The notes: generated by a model not told the origin, from the letters alone. A DNA stretch of 64,000 bases from Actinomycetota bacterium (GCA_030645495.1 JAUSLV010000033.1:1-64000), one strand, 5' to 3'. Positions 41,302-50,144 are shown, numbered from the stretch's first letter. Numbers and translations are program-made.

Positions 41302-42209
41302 GTTCACGCCCGCGACTGGTGGTCGCCATCGGCGGCAACGCCCTCCTGCACCGCGGCGAGGCACCCAACATCGCCAATCAACGGGCCAACGTCGGTGGCG
41401 CGGCGCGAGTGTTGGCCGAGCTGGCGGGAGCCTTCGGGCTGGTGGTGACCCACGGCAATGGCCCGCAGGTGGGGTTGCTGGCGCGCCAGAGCGAGGCGGT
41501 CAGTGGCGTCGATCCGGTGCCGTTCGACGTGCTCGTCGCCGAGAGCGAGGGGCTGATCGGCTACTTGATCGCCGAGGAGCTGGGGCGTCAGATCGGGCCC
41601 GAGCGAGTGGTCGTGTTGCTCACTCGTGTGGTGGTGGACCAAGGCGATCCGGGGTTCGCGAGACCCTCGAAGCCGATCGGCTCGATGCTCACCGAGGACG
41701 AGGCGAAACTGGCCAGCGCACAGCACGGCTGGGTGGTGATGAAGGACGGCAAGGGGTGGCGCCGGGCGGTGGCGTCACCCGACCCGAAGGAGATCATCGA
41801 GCTCGACGCGATTCGTGCGCTGGTCGATGCCGGCTACGTGGTGGTGTGCGCCGGGGGCGGTGGCATCCCGGTCGCCCGCCACGGCGACAGCATGCTGCGC
41901 GGCGTGGAGGCCGTGATCGACAAAGACCTCACCAGCGCGCTGCTCGCCACCGAGATCGGGGCCGACGAGCTGCTGATCCTCACCGACGTGCACGAGGTGG
42001 TGCGTGGCTGGGGCGGGCCGAACCCGCAGCCGATCACGTCGGCCACGGCGGCGCAGATGCGCGCCGACGACTGGGCCGCCGGCTCGATGGGCCCCAAGAT
42101 CGAGGCTGCCTGCCGCTTCGTCGAACACACTGGCCGTGTGGCCCGGATCGGCGAACTCGACCACGCCGGCGATGTGCTCCGTGGCCTCTCCGGGACGCGA
42201 ATCGGCTGA
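41298..42209 (+). CDS. arcC: Carbamate kinase-like amino-acid-kinase protein
   Basis: A 303-residue amino-acid-kinase-fold enzyme with VVAIGGNALLHRGE, VVTHGNGPQVGLLARQSE, VCAGGGGIPV and KDLTSALLATEIGADELLIL, all carbamate kinase signatures. It would interconvert carbamoyl phosphate + ADP and carbamate + ATP. No arcA or arcB is nearby. Coupling to the cDPG-synthetase-like gene instead suggests a role other than arginine fermentation. Confidence 0.9.
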   Translation: MSSRPRLVVAIGGNALLHRGEAPNIANQRANVGGAARVLAELAGAFGLVVTHGNGPQVGLLARQSEAVSGVDPVPFDVLVAESEGLIGYLIAEELGRQIGPERVVVLLTRVVVDQGDPGFARPSKPIGSMLTEDEAKLASAQHGWVVMKDGKGWRRAVASPDPKEIIELDAIRALVDAGYVVVCAGGGGIPVARHGDSMLRGVEAVIDKDLTSALLATEIGADELLILTDVHEVVRGWGGPNPQPITSATAAQMRADDWAAGSMGPKIEAACRFVEHTGRVARIGELDHAGDVLRGLSGTRIG

Positions 42210-42287
42210 AGTCGGGACTTTGTCCCTTCCTGGGCGCCGCTCCAGGAGTGGAAGAATGCGGGCAACCAAAAGACTGGGGTTCAGAAA

Positions 42288-42668
42288 ATGTCGATCGACA
42301 TCATCATCGAGGTGGACAACAAGCCGGGCGCACTCGCCGACCTGACGGCGGCAGTGAGCGATGCGGGCGTGAACCTCGCGGCGGCAACGTTCACCGGTGG
42401 TGGCGAGAAGGCAGAACTGCACATCCTGGTGCCCTTCGCCGAGCCCGTGCGGCACGCACTGGCGCTCACGCACAGGGCAGTGATCACCCGCGAGCACGAG
42501 GTGGTGGTGGTGGAGGTGCACGACGAGCCGGGGGTGCTGGCCGACCTCACGCGCAAGATCGCCCAGGCCGGTGTCAACATCGACACCGTGTACGTTGCGA
42601 CGAACAATCGTGTCGTGTTCGGCTCTGCCGACATCGACGGCCTGAAGAAGGCGCTCGGAAAGGCCTGA
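42288..42668 (+). CDS. Tandem ACT-domain protein
   Basis: A 126-residue protein made of two ACT domains (about 1-65 and 66-126): NKPGALADLTAAVSDAGVNL and DEPGVLADLTRKIAQAGVNI are the paired ligand-binding turns. ACT dimers bind amino acids; there is no catalytic domain, so it may regulate another enzyme. It is 78 nt downstream of the carbamate kinase gene and could be in that operon. Confidence 0.9.
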   Translation: MSIDIIIEVDNKPGALADLTAAVSDAGVNLAAATFTGGGEKAELHILVPFAEPVRHALALTHRAVITREHEVVVVEVHDEPGVLADLTRKIAQAGVNIDTVYVATNNRVVFGSADIDGLKKALGKA

Positions 42669-42672
42669 CGAC

Positions 42673-43290
42673 GTGCATTGGACAGAAGTGGATGGTTGGT
42701 TCCTGTGGCGATCGGGTCAGGAGGAGGCGGCCGCCACCTTTCCGTCCGGTAGTCGGTTCGTCGAGGTCGGGACGTACTTGGGTCGAAGTCTGTGCTCGCT
42801 GGCCGAGGTTGCCCAGCAGAGCGGTCGGCTGTACTCGATCATCGGCATCGACACCTGCCTCGGCGGTGGGCCAGATGGGTCTGAGGGCATAGACCACTAT
42901 GCGTCGGCGGTCAACGAGGGAGGAGGCACATTTGCCGGCATCCTCCATCGAAACCTCATCGCCTGCGGATTCGCAGACGCGGTGTCCGTGATCGTGTCCG
43001 ACTCAGAGACGGCTTCGACATTCTTCGCCGACGCCTCACTCGACTGGGTACACGTGGACGCGAGGCACGACTACGACAGCGTCCGGGCCGACATCGCCGC
43101 GTGGCTGCCGAAAGTGCGGCCTGGAGGATGGTTGAGCGGCGACGACTACAACTCGGACGTGTGGCCCGGAGTTGTGGGCGCCGTGCGCGATGCGCTGCCG
43201 CAGGCGCAGCCGTGGTCAACCGGCCAGTGGCGTTGGGTCGTGCCGCCCGCCACATCCCGTAGGTGGAGCCGATGGTCGTCCCAGCGTTGA
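42673..43290 (+). CDS. Class I SAM-dependent methyltransferase
   Basis: A 205-residue protein of the Methyltransf_24 type: FVEVGTYLGRSLCSLAEVA is the SAM-binding glycine loop, IIGIDTC follows, and DWVHVDARHDYDSV and PGGWLSGDDYN complete the core. Relatives act on sugars or small natural products. Codon choice looks less GC-extreme than its neighbours, which hints at transfer. GTG 42673 starts 4 nt after the ACT gene stop. Confidence 0.82.
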   Translation: MHWTEVDGWFLWRSGQEEAAATFPSGSRFVEVGTYLGRSLCSLAEVAQQSGRLYSIIGIDTCLGGGPDGSEGIDHYASAVNEGGGTFAGILHRNLIACGFADAVSVIVSDSETASTFFADASLDWVHVDARHDYDSVRADIAAWLPKVRPGGWLSGDDYNSDVWPGVVGAVRDALPQAQPWSTGQWRWVVPPATSRRWSRWSSQR

Positions 43291-43333
43291 CACCCGCGCC
43301 AGGTCGGCTCTGCCAGGCCTGGTCGAGCACGAC

Positions 43334-44068
43334 ATGACAGACGAGCGGCACAGCGACCCGACACTTCGCTCGACGGTCGTCGTTCCCGTGCAACCTGGCC
43401 CGCTGGTCGCGCTCAGCGACCTCGATCACCGGCGTGACGACATCGACGATGTGCTCGATGATGTCTTCGGCGCGCCCGACGAACGCGGGCCCGGCGCGGT
43501 GGATGCGCTGCTGCTGGTGGGCGGTGCGGGCGCCGTGGTGGCCGGGGTCGTCGCCTCGCTGCCTTCCGTGGTGGTCGTTGGCGGCGCCGCTGCCGTGGCG
43601 CTGGGGGCAGTGCTGCCGGTGCGCTCCGCACTGCGCCATCTCGCCGTGCGGCGACGGCAGGCCCGGTTGAGCGACCGGGTCGGGCATGGCTCGTTGTTGC
43701 GCACCGATCACCCGGCCACTGCTGCGTTGGTCGCGGCACACACTGCGCTGTGGACGGCTGCCGGCGGCCTGGCCTCCGCACCTCGTGCGCGGGTGCAGAC
43801 CATCGCCGCTGATGCGGCGCACGAGGTGGCGTCGCTGCTGGCCGGGCGCGCGCCCGTCACCGCCGAGGAGATCGCGTACGTGGAGGCGCGGGTGGCGGCG
43901 CTGCAGCAATTGCGGGCGACGCTGGCCGACCCACGTGTGGGCGACGGCGAGGCCGAACGACGACGGGCACTGGTACAGGCCCGCGAGGAAGTGGAGCAGA
44001 TCGGTGGCGGGTCATCGCTGACGGATGCCGCCGAACTCACCCGCGACCTGTTGGGCGACGATGGCTGA
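43334..44068 (+). CDS. Unknown protein with a two-helix membrane hairpin
   Basis: A 244-residue protein that I cannot assign. An acidic N-terminus (about 1-55) is followed by two adjoining hydrophobic Ala/Val/Gly helices (about 56-93), then a soluble helical region with the conserved-looking TAEEIAYVEARVAALQQLR and an acidic end. It overlaps the next gene by 8 nt, so the two are cotranslated. The acidic tail could pair electrostatically with the extremely basic partner. Confidence 0.8.
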   Translation: MTDERHSDPTLRSTVVVPVQPGPLVALSDLDHRRDDIDDVLDDVFGAPDERGPGAVDALLLVGGAGAVVAGVVASLPSVVVVGGAAAVALGAVLPVRSALRHLAVRRRQARLSDRVGHGSLLRTDHPATAALVAAHTALWTAAGGLASAPRARVQTIAADAAHEVASLLAGRAPVTAEEIAYVEARVAALQQLRATLADPRVGDGEAERRRALVQAREEVEQIGGGSSLTDAAELTRDLLGDDG

Positions 44069-45491
44069 CGCCGAGGAGTATCCCGCGTATCCCGACCCGC
44101 TCGGTGAGCCTCTGTCCACGGTGCCTCCCGCAGGGCCGGCGCCGCCCGCCGACCTCGAGGTCGATTCAGGGGCCGAGGCGGACATCGGCGTCGCGGCCAC
44201 GATCATCGCCGTTCCCCTCGCGCCGTTCGTCGTCGCGTGGGAGGGCGGCAAGTCGCTCACCAAGGGCCTGCCGCGCCTGGGCCGGGCGGTAGGTAGCGTG
44301 TTTCGACGGCTCGGTGGCGCGCTCGGCCGCGTGGCGTCGGCGGTGGCCAGCGTGGTGGCTGTTCCGTTCGTGGCGGTCGGCAGAGTTGTTGCCCGTGTGG
44401 CCCGTGCCATCGCCCGTCCGCTCGCAGCGCTTGGGCGCCGAGTGGCGGTGGTGTTGTGGGATGCGAGCCACGCCGTGTTTGCCGTCGTTCGCCGGGTCGG
44501 TGTCGTCGTGCGCGGTGGAATGCGCGCCGTGCTGGCCGTCGCCCGTCGGGTGGGACATGTAGTGGCCGGTGTCGCGCGACGGCTGGCGGTGGCGGGGCGC
44601 GGTGGATTGCTGGCCGGGTTCACCACGCTCAAGGGCCTGTGGCGGCGGCTGGCGGTGGTGGTGCGGGGCTTCGGGCGGCTGGTGGTGGGTGCGTGGCGGC
44701 GGCTGATGGTGCCGGCGCGACAGGTGGCCCGCGCTGCGCTGCGTGCGTTACGCGCCGTGGCTCGCCCGCTTGCGTTGGGGGTGGCTGCTGGTGGCAGGGT
44801 GCTACGTGCGGTGAGCGTGGTGCTCGCTCGGGCGGCGCGTTCGGTCGGGCGGGCGGCTCGATCCGTGGTGCGTGGGGTGGTGGTGCCGGTTCGGGTGGCG
44901 TTCCGGGCGCTCGGCGCGGCAGCCCGGCGAGTCGGTGTGGCGGCGCGTACAGCGGCGAGTGCGGTGGGTGCGGTGGCCGCACGGGTGGCCCGCGCGGCGC
45001 TGCGTGCGGTGCGCGCCGTGGCTCGCCCGCTTGCGTTGGGGGTGGCTGCTGGTGGCAGGGTGCTGCGTGCGGTGAGCGTGGTGCTCGCTCGGGCGGCGCG
45101 TTCGGTCGGGCGGGCGGCTCGATCCGTGGTGCGTGGGGTGGTGGTGCCGGTTCGGGTGGCGTTCCGGGCGCTCGGCGCGGCAGCCCGGCGAGTCGGTGCC
45201 GTGGCGCGTACAGCGGCGAGTGCGGTGGCGCAGGTGGGCCGCGCCATGGCTGCCCCGGTCCGTGCCGCTGGGCGGTCGCTCGCTGCGGCCACACGCGCTG
45301 CGGGAGCAGTGGTGGCCGGTGGTGTGCGGCGCGTGACGACGGTGGTGCAACCGATCGCTCGCGGCACGCGGCAGGTGGGACGCAACGCGACGGCTGCGGT
45401 GCGCACTGCTGTGGGCTCGGTGCGGGCGGCGGTGGGGCGGGCGCGCCGCGGGCTGCGGGCGGCGATCACCCGTCGGCGCACCAGCGGCTGA
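44061..45491 (+). CDS. Ala/Val/Arg-rich amphipathic repeat protein, function unknown
   Basis: A 476-residue protein. Residues 1-42 are acidic and Pro-rich; 43-61 are hydrophobic (VAATIIAVPLAPFVVAW). From about residue 66 onward nearly everything is Ala, Val, Arg, Gly or Leu with Arg spaced 3-4 residues apart (VLARAARSVGRAARSVVRG), giving long amphipathic helices with a continuous Arg face. That 410-residue part has one Asp and no Glu. It contains a tandem 87-residue duplication. It could coat a membrane, polyphosphate, DNA or a storage granule. Its antisense frame is open by composition only. Confidence 0.8.
   Translation: MADAEEYPAYPDPLGEPLSTVPPAGPAPPADLEVDSGAEADIGVAATIIAVPLAPFVVAWEGGKSLTKGLPRLGRAVGSVFRRLGGALGRVASAVASVVAVPFVAVGRVVARVARAIARPLAALGRRVAVVLWDASHAVFAVVRRVGVVVRGGMRAVLAVARRVGHVVAGVARRLAVAGRGGLLAGFTTLKGLWRRLAVVVRGFGRLVVGAWRRLMVPARQVARAALRALRAVARPLALGVAAGGRVLRAVSVVLARAARSVGRAARSVVRGVVVPVRVAFRALGAAARRVGVAARTAASAVGAVAARVARAALRAVRAVARPLALGVAAGGRVLRAVSVVLARAARSVGRAARSVVRGVVVPVRVAFRALGAAARRVGAVARTAASAVAQVGRAMAAPVRAAGRSLAAATRAAGAVVAGGVRRVTTVVQPIARGTRQVGRNATAAVRTAVGSVRAAVGRARRGLRAAITRRRTSG
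44723..45228 (+). repeat. 261-bp tandem duplication within the Arg-rich gene
   Basis: Units 44723-44983 and 44984-45228 are nearly identical at the DNA level with a 261-bp period (87 codons). The near identity at silent positions shows a recent duplication. Confidence 0.93.
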
Positions 45492-45526
45492 GCCGTTGGT
45501 GGGCGGGGCTGCGTTACCGTTGCGCC

Positions 45527-46342
45527 TCAGCGTTTGGGGGCCACCTTGCGCTCGATGAACAGGGCGATCAGGTCGGCCACCTGGCGGCCGAGCGCCGGGT
45601 CGGTGTCGAACGCGTGCGCCTCGCCGTCGAACACGTGCAGCTCCACCGGCGCGCCCGCGTCCACGAGCGCGTGGTACATCGCGAAGCTGGCCTCAACGGG
45701 CACCACGGTGTCGGCGTTGCCGTGCACCAGCATCGTCGGCGGATACCCCGGGTGCACGTAGCGGATCGGGCTGGCCGCGTCCTCGATCTCGCGCTCCACG
45801 TTGCCGCCCAGTAGCAGCCCGATCGGATCCTTCGGATGGGCCACGCGCAGCTCGGTGGGCGCGTAGATCGCCACCACCGCGGCGACGTCGGTGGGTACTC
45901 CGGGCGTGCCGCCCTCGCCCTCCATCTCCCCGGCCAGTTCGCCCGAGGGCAGGCCGGCCAGCATCAGCGCGAGGTGCGCGCCGGCGCTGTTACCCGAGAC
46001 GACGATGCGCGTGGGGTCCACGCCCAGGCGCTCGGCGTTGGCCCGCAGCCAGCGCAGCGCGGCCTTCACGTCGTGGATCTGCGCCGGCCACAGCGACTCG
46101 CCCGACAGGCGGTACTCGCTGGCCACGCACACGATGCCGTAACGGGCGAGGAGGATGCCGTAGCCGCGCAGTTGCGTGCGGTCGCCCTGCATCCACGCGC
46201 CGCCGTGCACCAGCAGTACCGCCGGCCGGCCGGCGCCCTCCACGGGTGGGTGGAACACGTCGCAGTGCAAGTCGCGGCCACCACCGGTGCCGAACACCAC
46301 GTGTTCCTCGACGCGTACTTGTCCGTCCTGGCGCTTGGGCAT
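45527..46342 (-). CDS. Alpha/beta-hydrolase (esterase, HSL/BD-FAE-like)
   Basis: A 271-residue carboxylesterase-like enzyme: oxyanion HGGAWMQGDR, nucleophile elbow VSGNSAGAHLAL, acid HGNADTVVP and His DGEAHAFDT. It has no signal peptide. ATG 46342 gives MPKRQDGQVRVEEHVVFG; an upstream start would add an unlikely leader. The substrate is unknown. It converges on the Arg-rich protein gene with a 35-nt gap. Confidence 0.9.
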   Translation of the reverse strand: MPKRQDGQVRVEEHVVFGTGGGRDLHCDVFHPPVEGAGRPAVLLVHGGAWMQGDRTQLRGYGILLARYGIVCVASEYRLSGESLWPAQIHDVKAALRWLRANAERLGVDPTRIVVSGNSAGAHLALMLAGLPSGELAGEMEGEGGTPGVPTDVAAVVAIYAPTELRVAHPKDPIGLLLGGNVEREIEDAASPIRYVHPGYPPTMLVHGNADTVVPVEASFAMYHALVDAGAPVELHVFDGEAHAFDTDPALGRQVADLIALFIERKVAPKR

Positions 46343-46385
46343 GCGGTCACGATCGCGCAGTGGGGCGCGTGCGGGCGAGCCGGAC

Positions 46386-47477
46386 TCAGCTGCGGCGCAC
46401 GTCGGCAAGGCCCAACCACTCGGCCAGTGCGTCGATCTCGGCGTCAACCGCCGTGGTCATCGCCTTGGTGAACCGCACGTCCTGATGGATCGCGTTCACG
46501 GTGAGCGTCTTGACCTTCTTGTCGACCGTGGCGTCCAGCTTGCCGACCAGCCGCTCGTGGTGCAGTACGGGCAGGGCGAAATAGCCCCACCGCCGCTTGG
46601 CCGCCGGCTTGTACATCTCCAGCGTGTACTCGAACCCGAACAGGTCGAGGGCGCGAGAGCGGTCGTGCACCAGCCGGTCGAACGGCGACAACAGCGCGGT
46701 GCGGCCGGTGAAGTCGTCGGCCGAGGCCGCTGGATCGAGCCGCCATTCGCCGACGGTGCCTTCGATCTGCACCGGCACACCCGCGTCGCCCACGGCCTGC
46801 GGGCGGGCCACGCCGAGCGCGCGGAGCCAGCGCTCGTTGCGCAGGCGGCGCGCCTCGGTGGCGGGCAGCGCCACGAGATCCGCAGGGAACACGCGCTCGG
46901 CGAGGTCCCACACGCGGTCGCGGCCGCGGCGGCCGGTCACGGCCACCTCGCCGCGCGACGTGAGGAACTCGAGCATTTGCGTGACGTTGCGGTCGTGCGT
47001 CCAGCCGGTGGACTGCCAGCCAACCTCGGCCGTGTCGGGGATGTCGCGCGACAGCAGCGGCCCTTCGGCGCGCAGCTGGTTCAGCACCCGCCGGCGGAAG
47101 CCCTCGTTGGCCGCCATCCACTCGCGACTCTTCAGCCAGCCGGTGCTCCACTCGGCCATGTCGGCGAGGTGCAACGGCAGGCTGGCCATCGGGCGAACGT
47201 TCACCACGATCGGCTCGGTCTCCACCACTTGGCCGCGATGCTCGAACAGCGTGCGATCGCGCTCCACGGCCTGCACGAGGTGCTCCGGCCGGTAGATGCT
47301 GCCGAGGCGGGTGTAGGCCACCAGGTCGGCGTTGGGGGCGATCGCGGTCGTGGGGTCGAGCTGCAGCATCGTGAGTCGGTCGACCACGTGCAGCAGGTCG
47401 GTGGGGCGCTGCGCGTCGAGCAGCTGCGCGCGCACCGCGATGCGGCGAGCGTCGTCGATCGTCAGCCGGGTGCCCAT
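46386..47477 (-). CDS. YcaQ/AlkX-type DNA glycosylase (winged-helix protein)
   Basis: A 363-residue protein of the HTH_42/COG3214 family, which includes E. coli AlkX (YcaQ), a glycosylase for interstrand crosslinks, and AlkZ. The catalytic Q-x-D site is visible as MLQLDPTTAI. Other family strings are LFEHRGQVVE and LLSPFDRLVHDR. ATG 47477 gives a good start (MGTRLTIDDARR). It adds to the alkylation-repair genes at 13017-15013. Confidence 0.88.
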   Translation of the reverse strand: MGTRLTIDDARRIAVRAQLLDAQRPTDLLHVVDRLTMLQLDPTTAIAPNADLVAYTRLGSIYRPEHLVQAVERDRTLFEHRGQVVETEPIVVNVRPMASLPLHLADMAEWSTGWLKSREWMAANEGFRRRVLNQLRAEGPLLSRDIPDTAEVGWQSTGWTHDRNVTQMLEFLTSRGEVAVTGRRGRDRVWDLAERVFPADLVALPATEARRLRNERWLRALGVARPQAVGDAGVPVQIEGTVGEWRLDPAASADDFTGRTALLSPFDRLVHDRSRALDLFGFEYTLEMYKPAAKRRWGYFALPVLHHERLVGKLDATVDKKVKTLTVNAIHQDVRFTKAMTTAVDAEIDALAEWLGLADVRRS

Positions 47478-47642
47478 CAGCGGCGAAGGTACTACGCGCT
47501 GCACCTCGCGCCCACGGGCACGATTCGTACGCGTGGCGGGTGGTTCTGGCTCCCGTGGGCTGAGGGGTGTTCACCGGCGGGCCGAATCGCTCCCAACGGA
47601 TCTGGGGTTGCTGTTGCCGAGGGACTTTCGACCCTGTCAGAA

Positions 47643-47662
47643 AGTGGTAGTCGACTACCACT
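47643..47662. promoter_or_regulatory. 20-bp perfect palindrome, putative operator
   Basis: AGTGGTAGTCGACTACCACT is fully self-complementary. It ends 38 nt before the ATG of the downstream amidohydrolase gene, a typical position for a TetR- or GntR-family operator. Confidence 0.75.
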
Positions 47663-47700
47663 ATTTGCGTTCAACGACAATGTTCTTAGGGGAAACAGCA

Positions 47701-48852
47701 ATGTGGAATGGTATTCGACTCGTATCCGATGACTCGCACTTCGAGGGTTCGCCCGATCAGTGGTGCGACCACGTCGACGCCTCGTTCCGTGAATGGCTGC
47801 CGACGGTGGTCGAGCTGCCCGGCGGGGGCCAGGGATGGCAGATGCCGGGCAAGGGCAAGGAACTACCGCCCATCCCGCTGGGCCTGAACGTGGGCGCCGG
47901 CCGCGGCTGGGAGAACCTGAAGACGAACGGCATCTCGTACCCCGATGAGTACAACGTCGGCATGGGCGACGCCGCCCAGCGCCTGGCGGAGATGGACCGC
48001 GACGGCATCGATGCCGAGGTCGTCTACCCGCCGGTGTCGGGCAAGCGCGCCCTCGACGGGTTCATCCCCGGCGAGGCGTACATCGCCATCGCCGAGGGCT
48101 ACAACAACTGGCTGTCCGAGGTGTACACCGCCGCGGATCCCGATCGCATCCTCGGGCTGGCGATCCTGCCGCACACCACCATCGACGATGCCGTCGCCGA
48201 ACTGCGCCGAGTCGCCACCCTGCCGGGCATCCGTGCGATCGCCCTGCAGAGCTGGCCCAATGGGGGCGGCCACCCGAGGCCAGAGGATGACAAGTTCTGG
48301 GCCGCCGCCGAGGAGTTGGGCATGCCGCTCACGTTCCACTTCTCGTTCGGTGCCACGGCCGACGAACGGCCGGCCGAGTTCGAGGGCAACTGGGCGCCGG
48401 CCTGCACGTTGCTCACTCGTGTCGACACGAACGCCCGCACCGCGTTCTGCTGCACGCAGCTGATCGTCAACCGCGTGTTCGACAAGTTCCCCTCGCTGCG
48501 GTTCTCGATCGCCGAGTGCGGTGCGTCGTGGATGCCGGCGTATGCGATGCAGGCCGACACGAACTACACCCGCCACCGCCATCACGCGAAAATCGAGCTG
48601 AACCACGAGCCCAGCTGGTACATCAAGCGGCATTTCATCTTCGGCATGCAGGACGACGATCTCGCCATCCGCATCCGCCCCGAGATCGGTGTCGAGGCGA
48701 TGTCGTGGGGCACCGACTTCCCGCACGTGGCCACCGACTACCCGCACACGCTGCAGCTCCTCGACCGGATGTTCGACGGCGTCCCCGAGGACGACGCACG
48801 CAAGATCCTCGGCGGCAACCTCGCCGCCCACCTCAAGCTGTCACCTGCCTGA
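47701..48852 (+). CDS. Metal-dependent amidohydrolase (amidohydrolase 2 family)
   Basis: A 383-residue TIM-barrel hydrolase of the same superfamily as the 5948-7219 product. It has WGTDFPHVATDYPHT near the C-terminus and FSIAECGASWMP. The N-terminal motif is altered to SDDSHFEGSP, so metal binding may differ from the usual DxHxxEP form. TAGGGGA stands about 7 nt before the ATG as a ribosome site. The palindrome upstream suggests substrate-induced expression. The substrate is unknown. Confidence 0.88.
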   Translation: MWNGIRLVSDDSHFEGSPDQWCDHVDASFREWLPTVVELPGGGQGWQMPGKGKELPPIPLGLNVGAGRGWENLKTNGISYPDEYNVGMGDAAQRLAEMDRDGIDAEVVYPPVSGKRALDGFIPGEAYIAIAEGYNNWLSEVYTAADPDRILGLAILPHTTIDDAVAELRRVATLPGIRAIALQSWPNGGGHPRPEDDKFWAAAEELGMPLTFHFSFGATADERPAEFEGNWAPACTLLTRVDTNARTAFCCTQLIVNRVFDKFPSLRFSIAECGASWMPAYAMQADTNYTRHRHHAKIELNHEPSWYIKRHFIFGMQDDDLAIRIRPEIGVEAMSWGTDFPHVATDYPHTLQLLDRMFDGVPEDDARKILGGNLAAHLKLSPA

Positions 48853-48864
48853 TCCGGGTGCCGC

Positions 48865-48870
48865 TACGTT
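48865..48870 (+). promoter_or_regulatory. -10-like box of the VOC gene
   Basis: TACGTT ends 6 nt before the ATG, pointing to a leaderless transcript. Confidence 0.4.
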
Positions 48871-48876
48871 GGCGCG

Positions 48877-49404
48877 ATGGGGCAACCGAGACCGAAGTTC
48901 AGGATGGGGCGGCTGGATCACGTGCACATCCGTGTGCCGGATCGGGCGGAGGCTGCCCGCTGGTATGCGCAGCACCTCGGCTTCGAGCCGGTGGGCGAGT
49001 ATGCGTTCTGGGCCGAGGGGTTCGAGGGTGGTCCGTTGCAGATTTCGGCCGATGGTGGCCGCACCACGCTGGCGTTGTTCGAGGCCTCGGAGGGCCACCC
49101 GATGGTGCCGCAGCAGACCGGTGTCGCCTTCAGCGTGGATGCCGACATGTTCATGGCGTTCGCCCGCTCGCTGCCGTGCGGGATCGACGGCGCGGATGGG
49201 CAGCCGCTCGTGATCACCGACCTCGTCGATTTCGACATGTGCTGGGCGTTCGAGCTGGTCGACCCGTGGGGCAATCGCTACGAGCTGAACTGCTACGAGT
49301 ACGAGCGGATCCGAGCCGAGCTGGTGGAGGCCGATGGCGTGCAGCCCGTGCGCTACTGGCCTGGCGAGCTGTACGACGACTTCCGCAGCCGCGCCACGCC
49401 CTGA
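48877..49404 (+). CDS. VOC (glyoxalase/dioxygenase) superfamily protein
   Basis: A 175-residue vicinal-oxygen-chelate protein with one complete domain: LDHVHIRVPDRAEAARWYAQ, HLGFEPVGEY and FELVDPWGNRYELNCYE. His in the first strand and Glu in the last are candidate metal ligands. The reaction is unknown. It follows the amidohydrolase gene by 24 nt but seems to have its own promoter. Confidence 0.87.
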   Translation: MGQPRPKFRMGRLDHVHIRVPDRAEAARWYAQHLGFEPVGEYAFWAEGFEGGPLQISADGGRTTLALFEASEGHPMVPQQTGVAFSVDADMFMAFARSLPCGIDGADGQPLVITDLVDFDMCWAFELVDPWGNRYELNCYEYERIRAELVEADGVQPVRYWPGELYDDFRSRATP

Positions 49405-49423
49405 CCGACAGGATCGGGCGCGG

Positions 49424-49999
49424 CTACAGGGTCGCCAGGAAGGCGAGCACCCGCTTCGTGAGCAGCGCTGCCGCGGCGGGTTCGTGCGACGACAGGCTGC
49501 TGTCCGCGAACAGGTGCTGCTCGCCTGGGTACACGAACAGCTCTGCGTGGTCGGTGACGGCCACCAGCGCGCGGGCGGCGTCGATGTCGCCCTCGCCGGC
49601 GAAGTACGGATCGGCGTCCATCCCGTGGATCTGCACGGGCACGCCCGCCGGCCACGTGGGCGCGAACGCGCCCAGGGGCACGCACGAGTGGCACAGTACG
49701 GCGCCGCGGGCGCCCGGGCGGGTCTGCGCCAGCCGTTGTGCGGGCACCACGCCCAGCGAGAACCCGATGTACACCAGCTCGGCCGGCAGCCCCTCCGCCG
49801 CCTGCACTCCGCGCTCGACGATCGTGTCGAAGCCGTGTTCCTCCGCGTGCGCCACACCTTCGTCGAGGTCGGCGAACACGTGGCCGTCGTACAGATCCGG
49901 TGTGTGCACCGTGTGGCCCGCGCGGCGCAACTCGTTGGCGAACGTGAGGAACCCCACCGTCTGCCCCTGCGCATGATGGAACATCAACACCTCGGCCAT
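49424..49999 (-). CDS. Dienelactone-hydrolase-like alpha/beta-hydrolase
   Basis: A 191-residue protein with the fold order of dienelactone hydrolase. The nucleophile elbow is YIGFSLGVVP, with Ser where the classic enzyme has Cys; the acid is in GMDADPYF and the His in YPGEQHLF. GGGAGGGAG stands ahead of the ATG. Its promoter region contains an arm of the inverted-repeat element (50066-50087). Confidence 0.88.
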   Translation of the reverse strand: MAEVLMFHHAQGQTVGFLTFANELRRAGHTVHTPDLYDGHVFADLDEGVAHAEEHGFDTIVERGVQAAEGLPAELVYIGFSLGVVPAQRLAQTRPGARGAVLCHSCVPLGAFAPTWPAGVPVQIHGMDADPYFAGEGDIDAARALVAVTDHAELFVYPGEQHLFADSSLSSHEPAAAALLTKRVLAFLATL

Positions 50000-50065
50000 G
50001 TGGTCGCTCCCTCCCGAACGCTCGGTCTGCCGAAGCTAGCCGAGCCCGGCAACCGCGCCGCCGAA

Positions 50066-50087
50066 TTCGAAATCGGAACGACGAGAC
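50066..50087 (-). repeat. Solitary arm of the 33064-33192 inverted-repeat element
   Basis: The 22-bp word, read on the minus strand, matches the arm at 33064-33085 base for base. It lies in the 145-nt gap between the dienelactone-hydrolase-like gene and ychF. Confidence 0.75.
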
Positions 50088-50144
50088 GGCGGGCACTGCT
50101 GGCCACAGTGGGGATGGCAACACCGCGCCCGCCCCACATGCCGC

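Noticed and set aside
41298-42209. Arginine deiminase pathway
   Set aside because: Only the carbamate kinase is present; no arcA, arcB or antiporter gene is in the window.
44012-45481. 489-residue antisense frame opposite the Arg-rich protein gene
   Set aside because: Its Thr/Arg/Pro/Ala composition is what the complement of Ala/Val/Arg codons gives; it has no start context and the plus frame fits the neighbouring overlaps.
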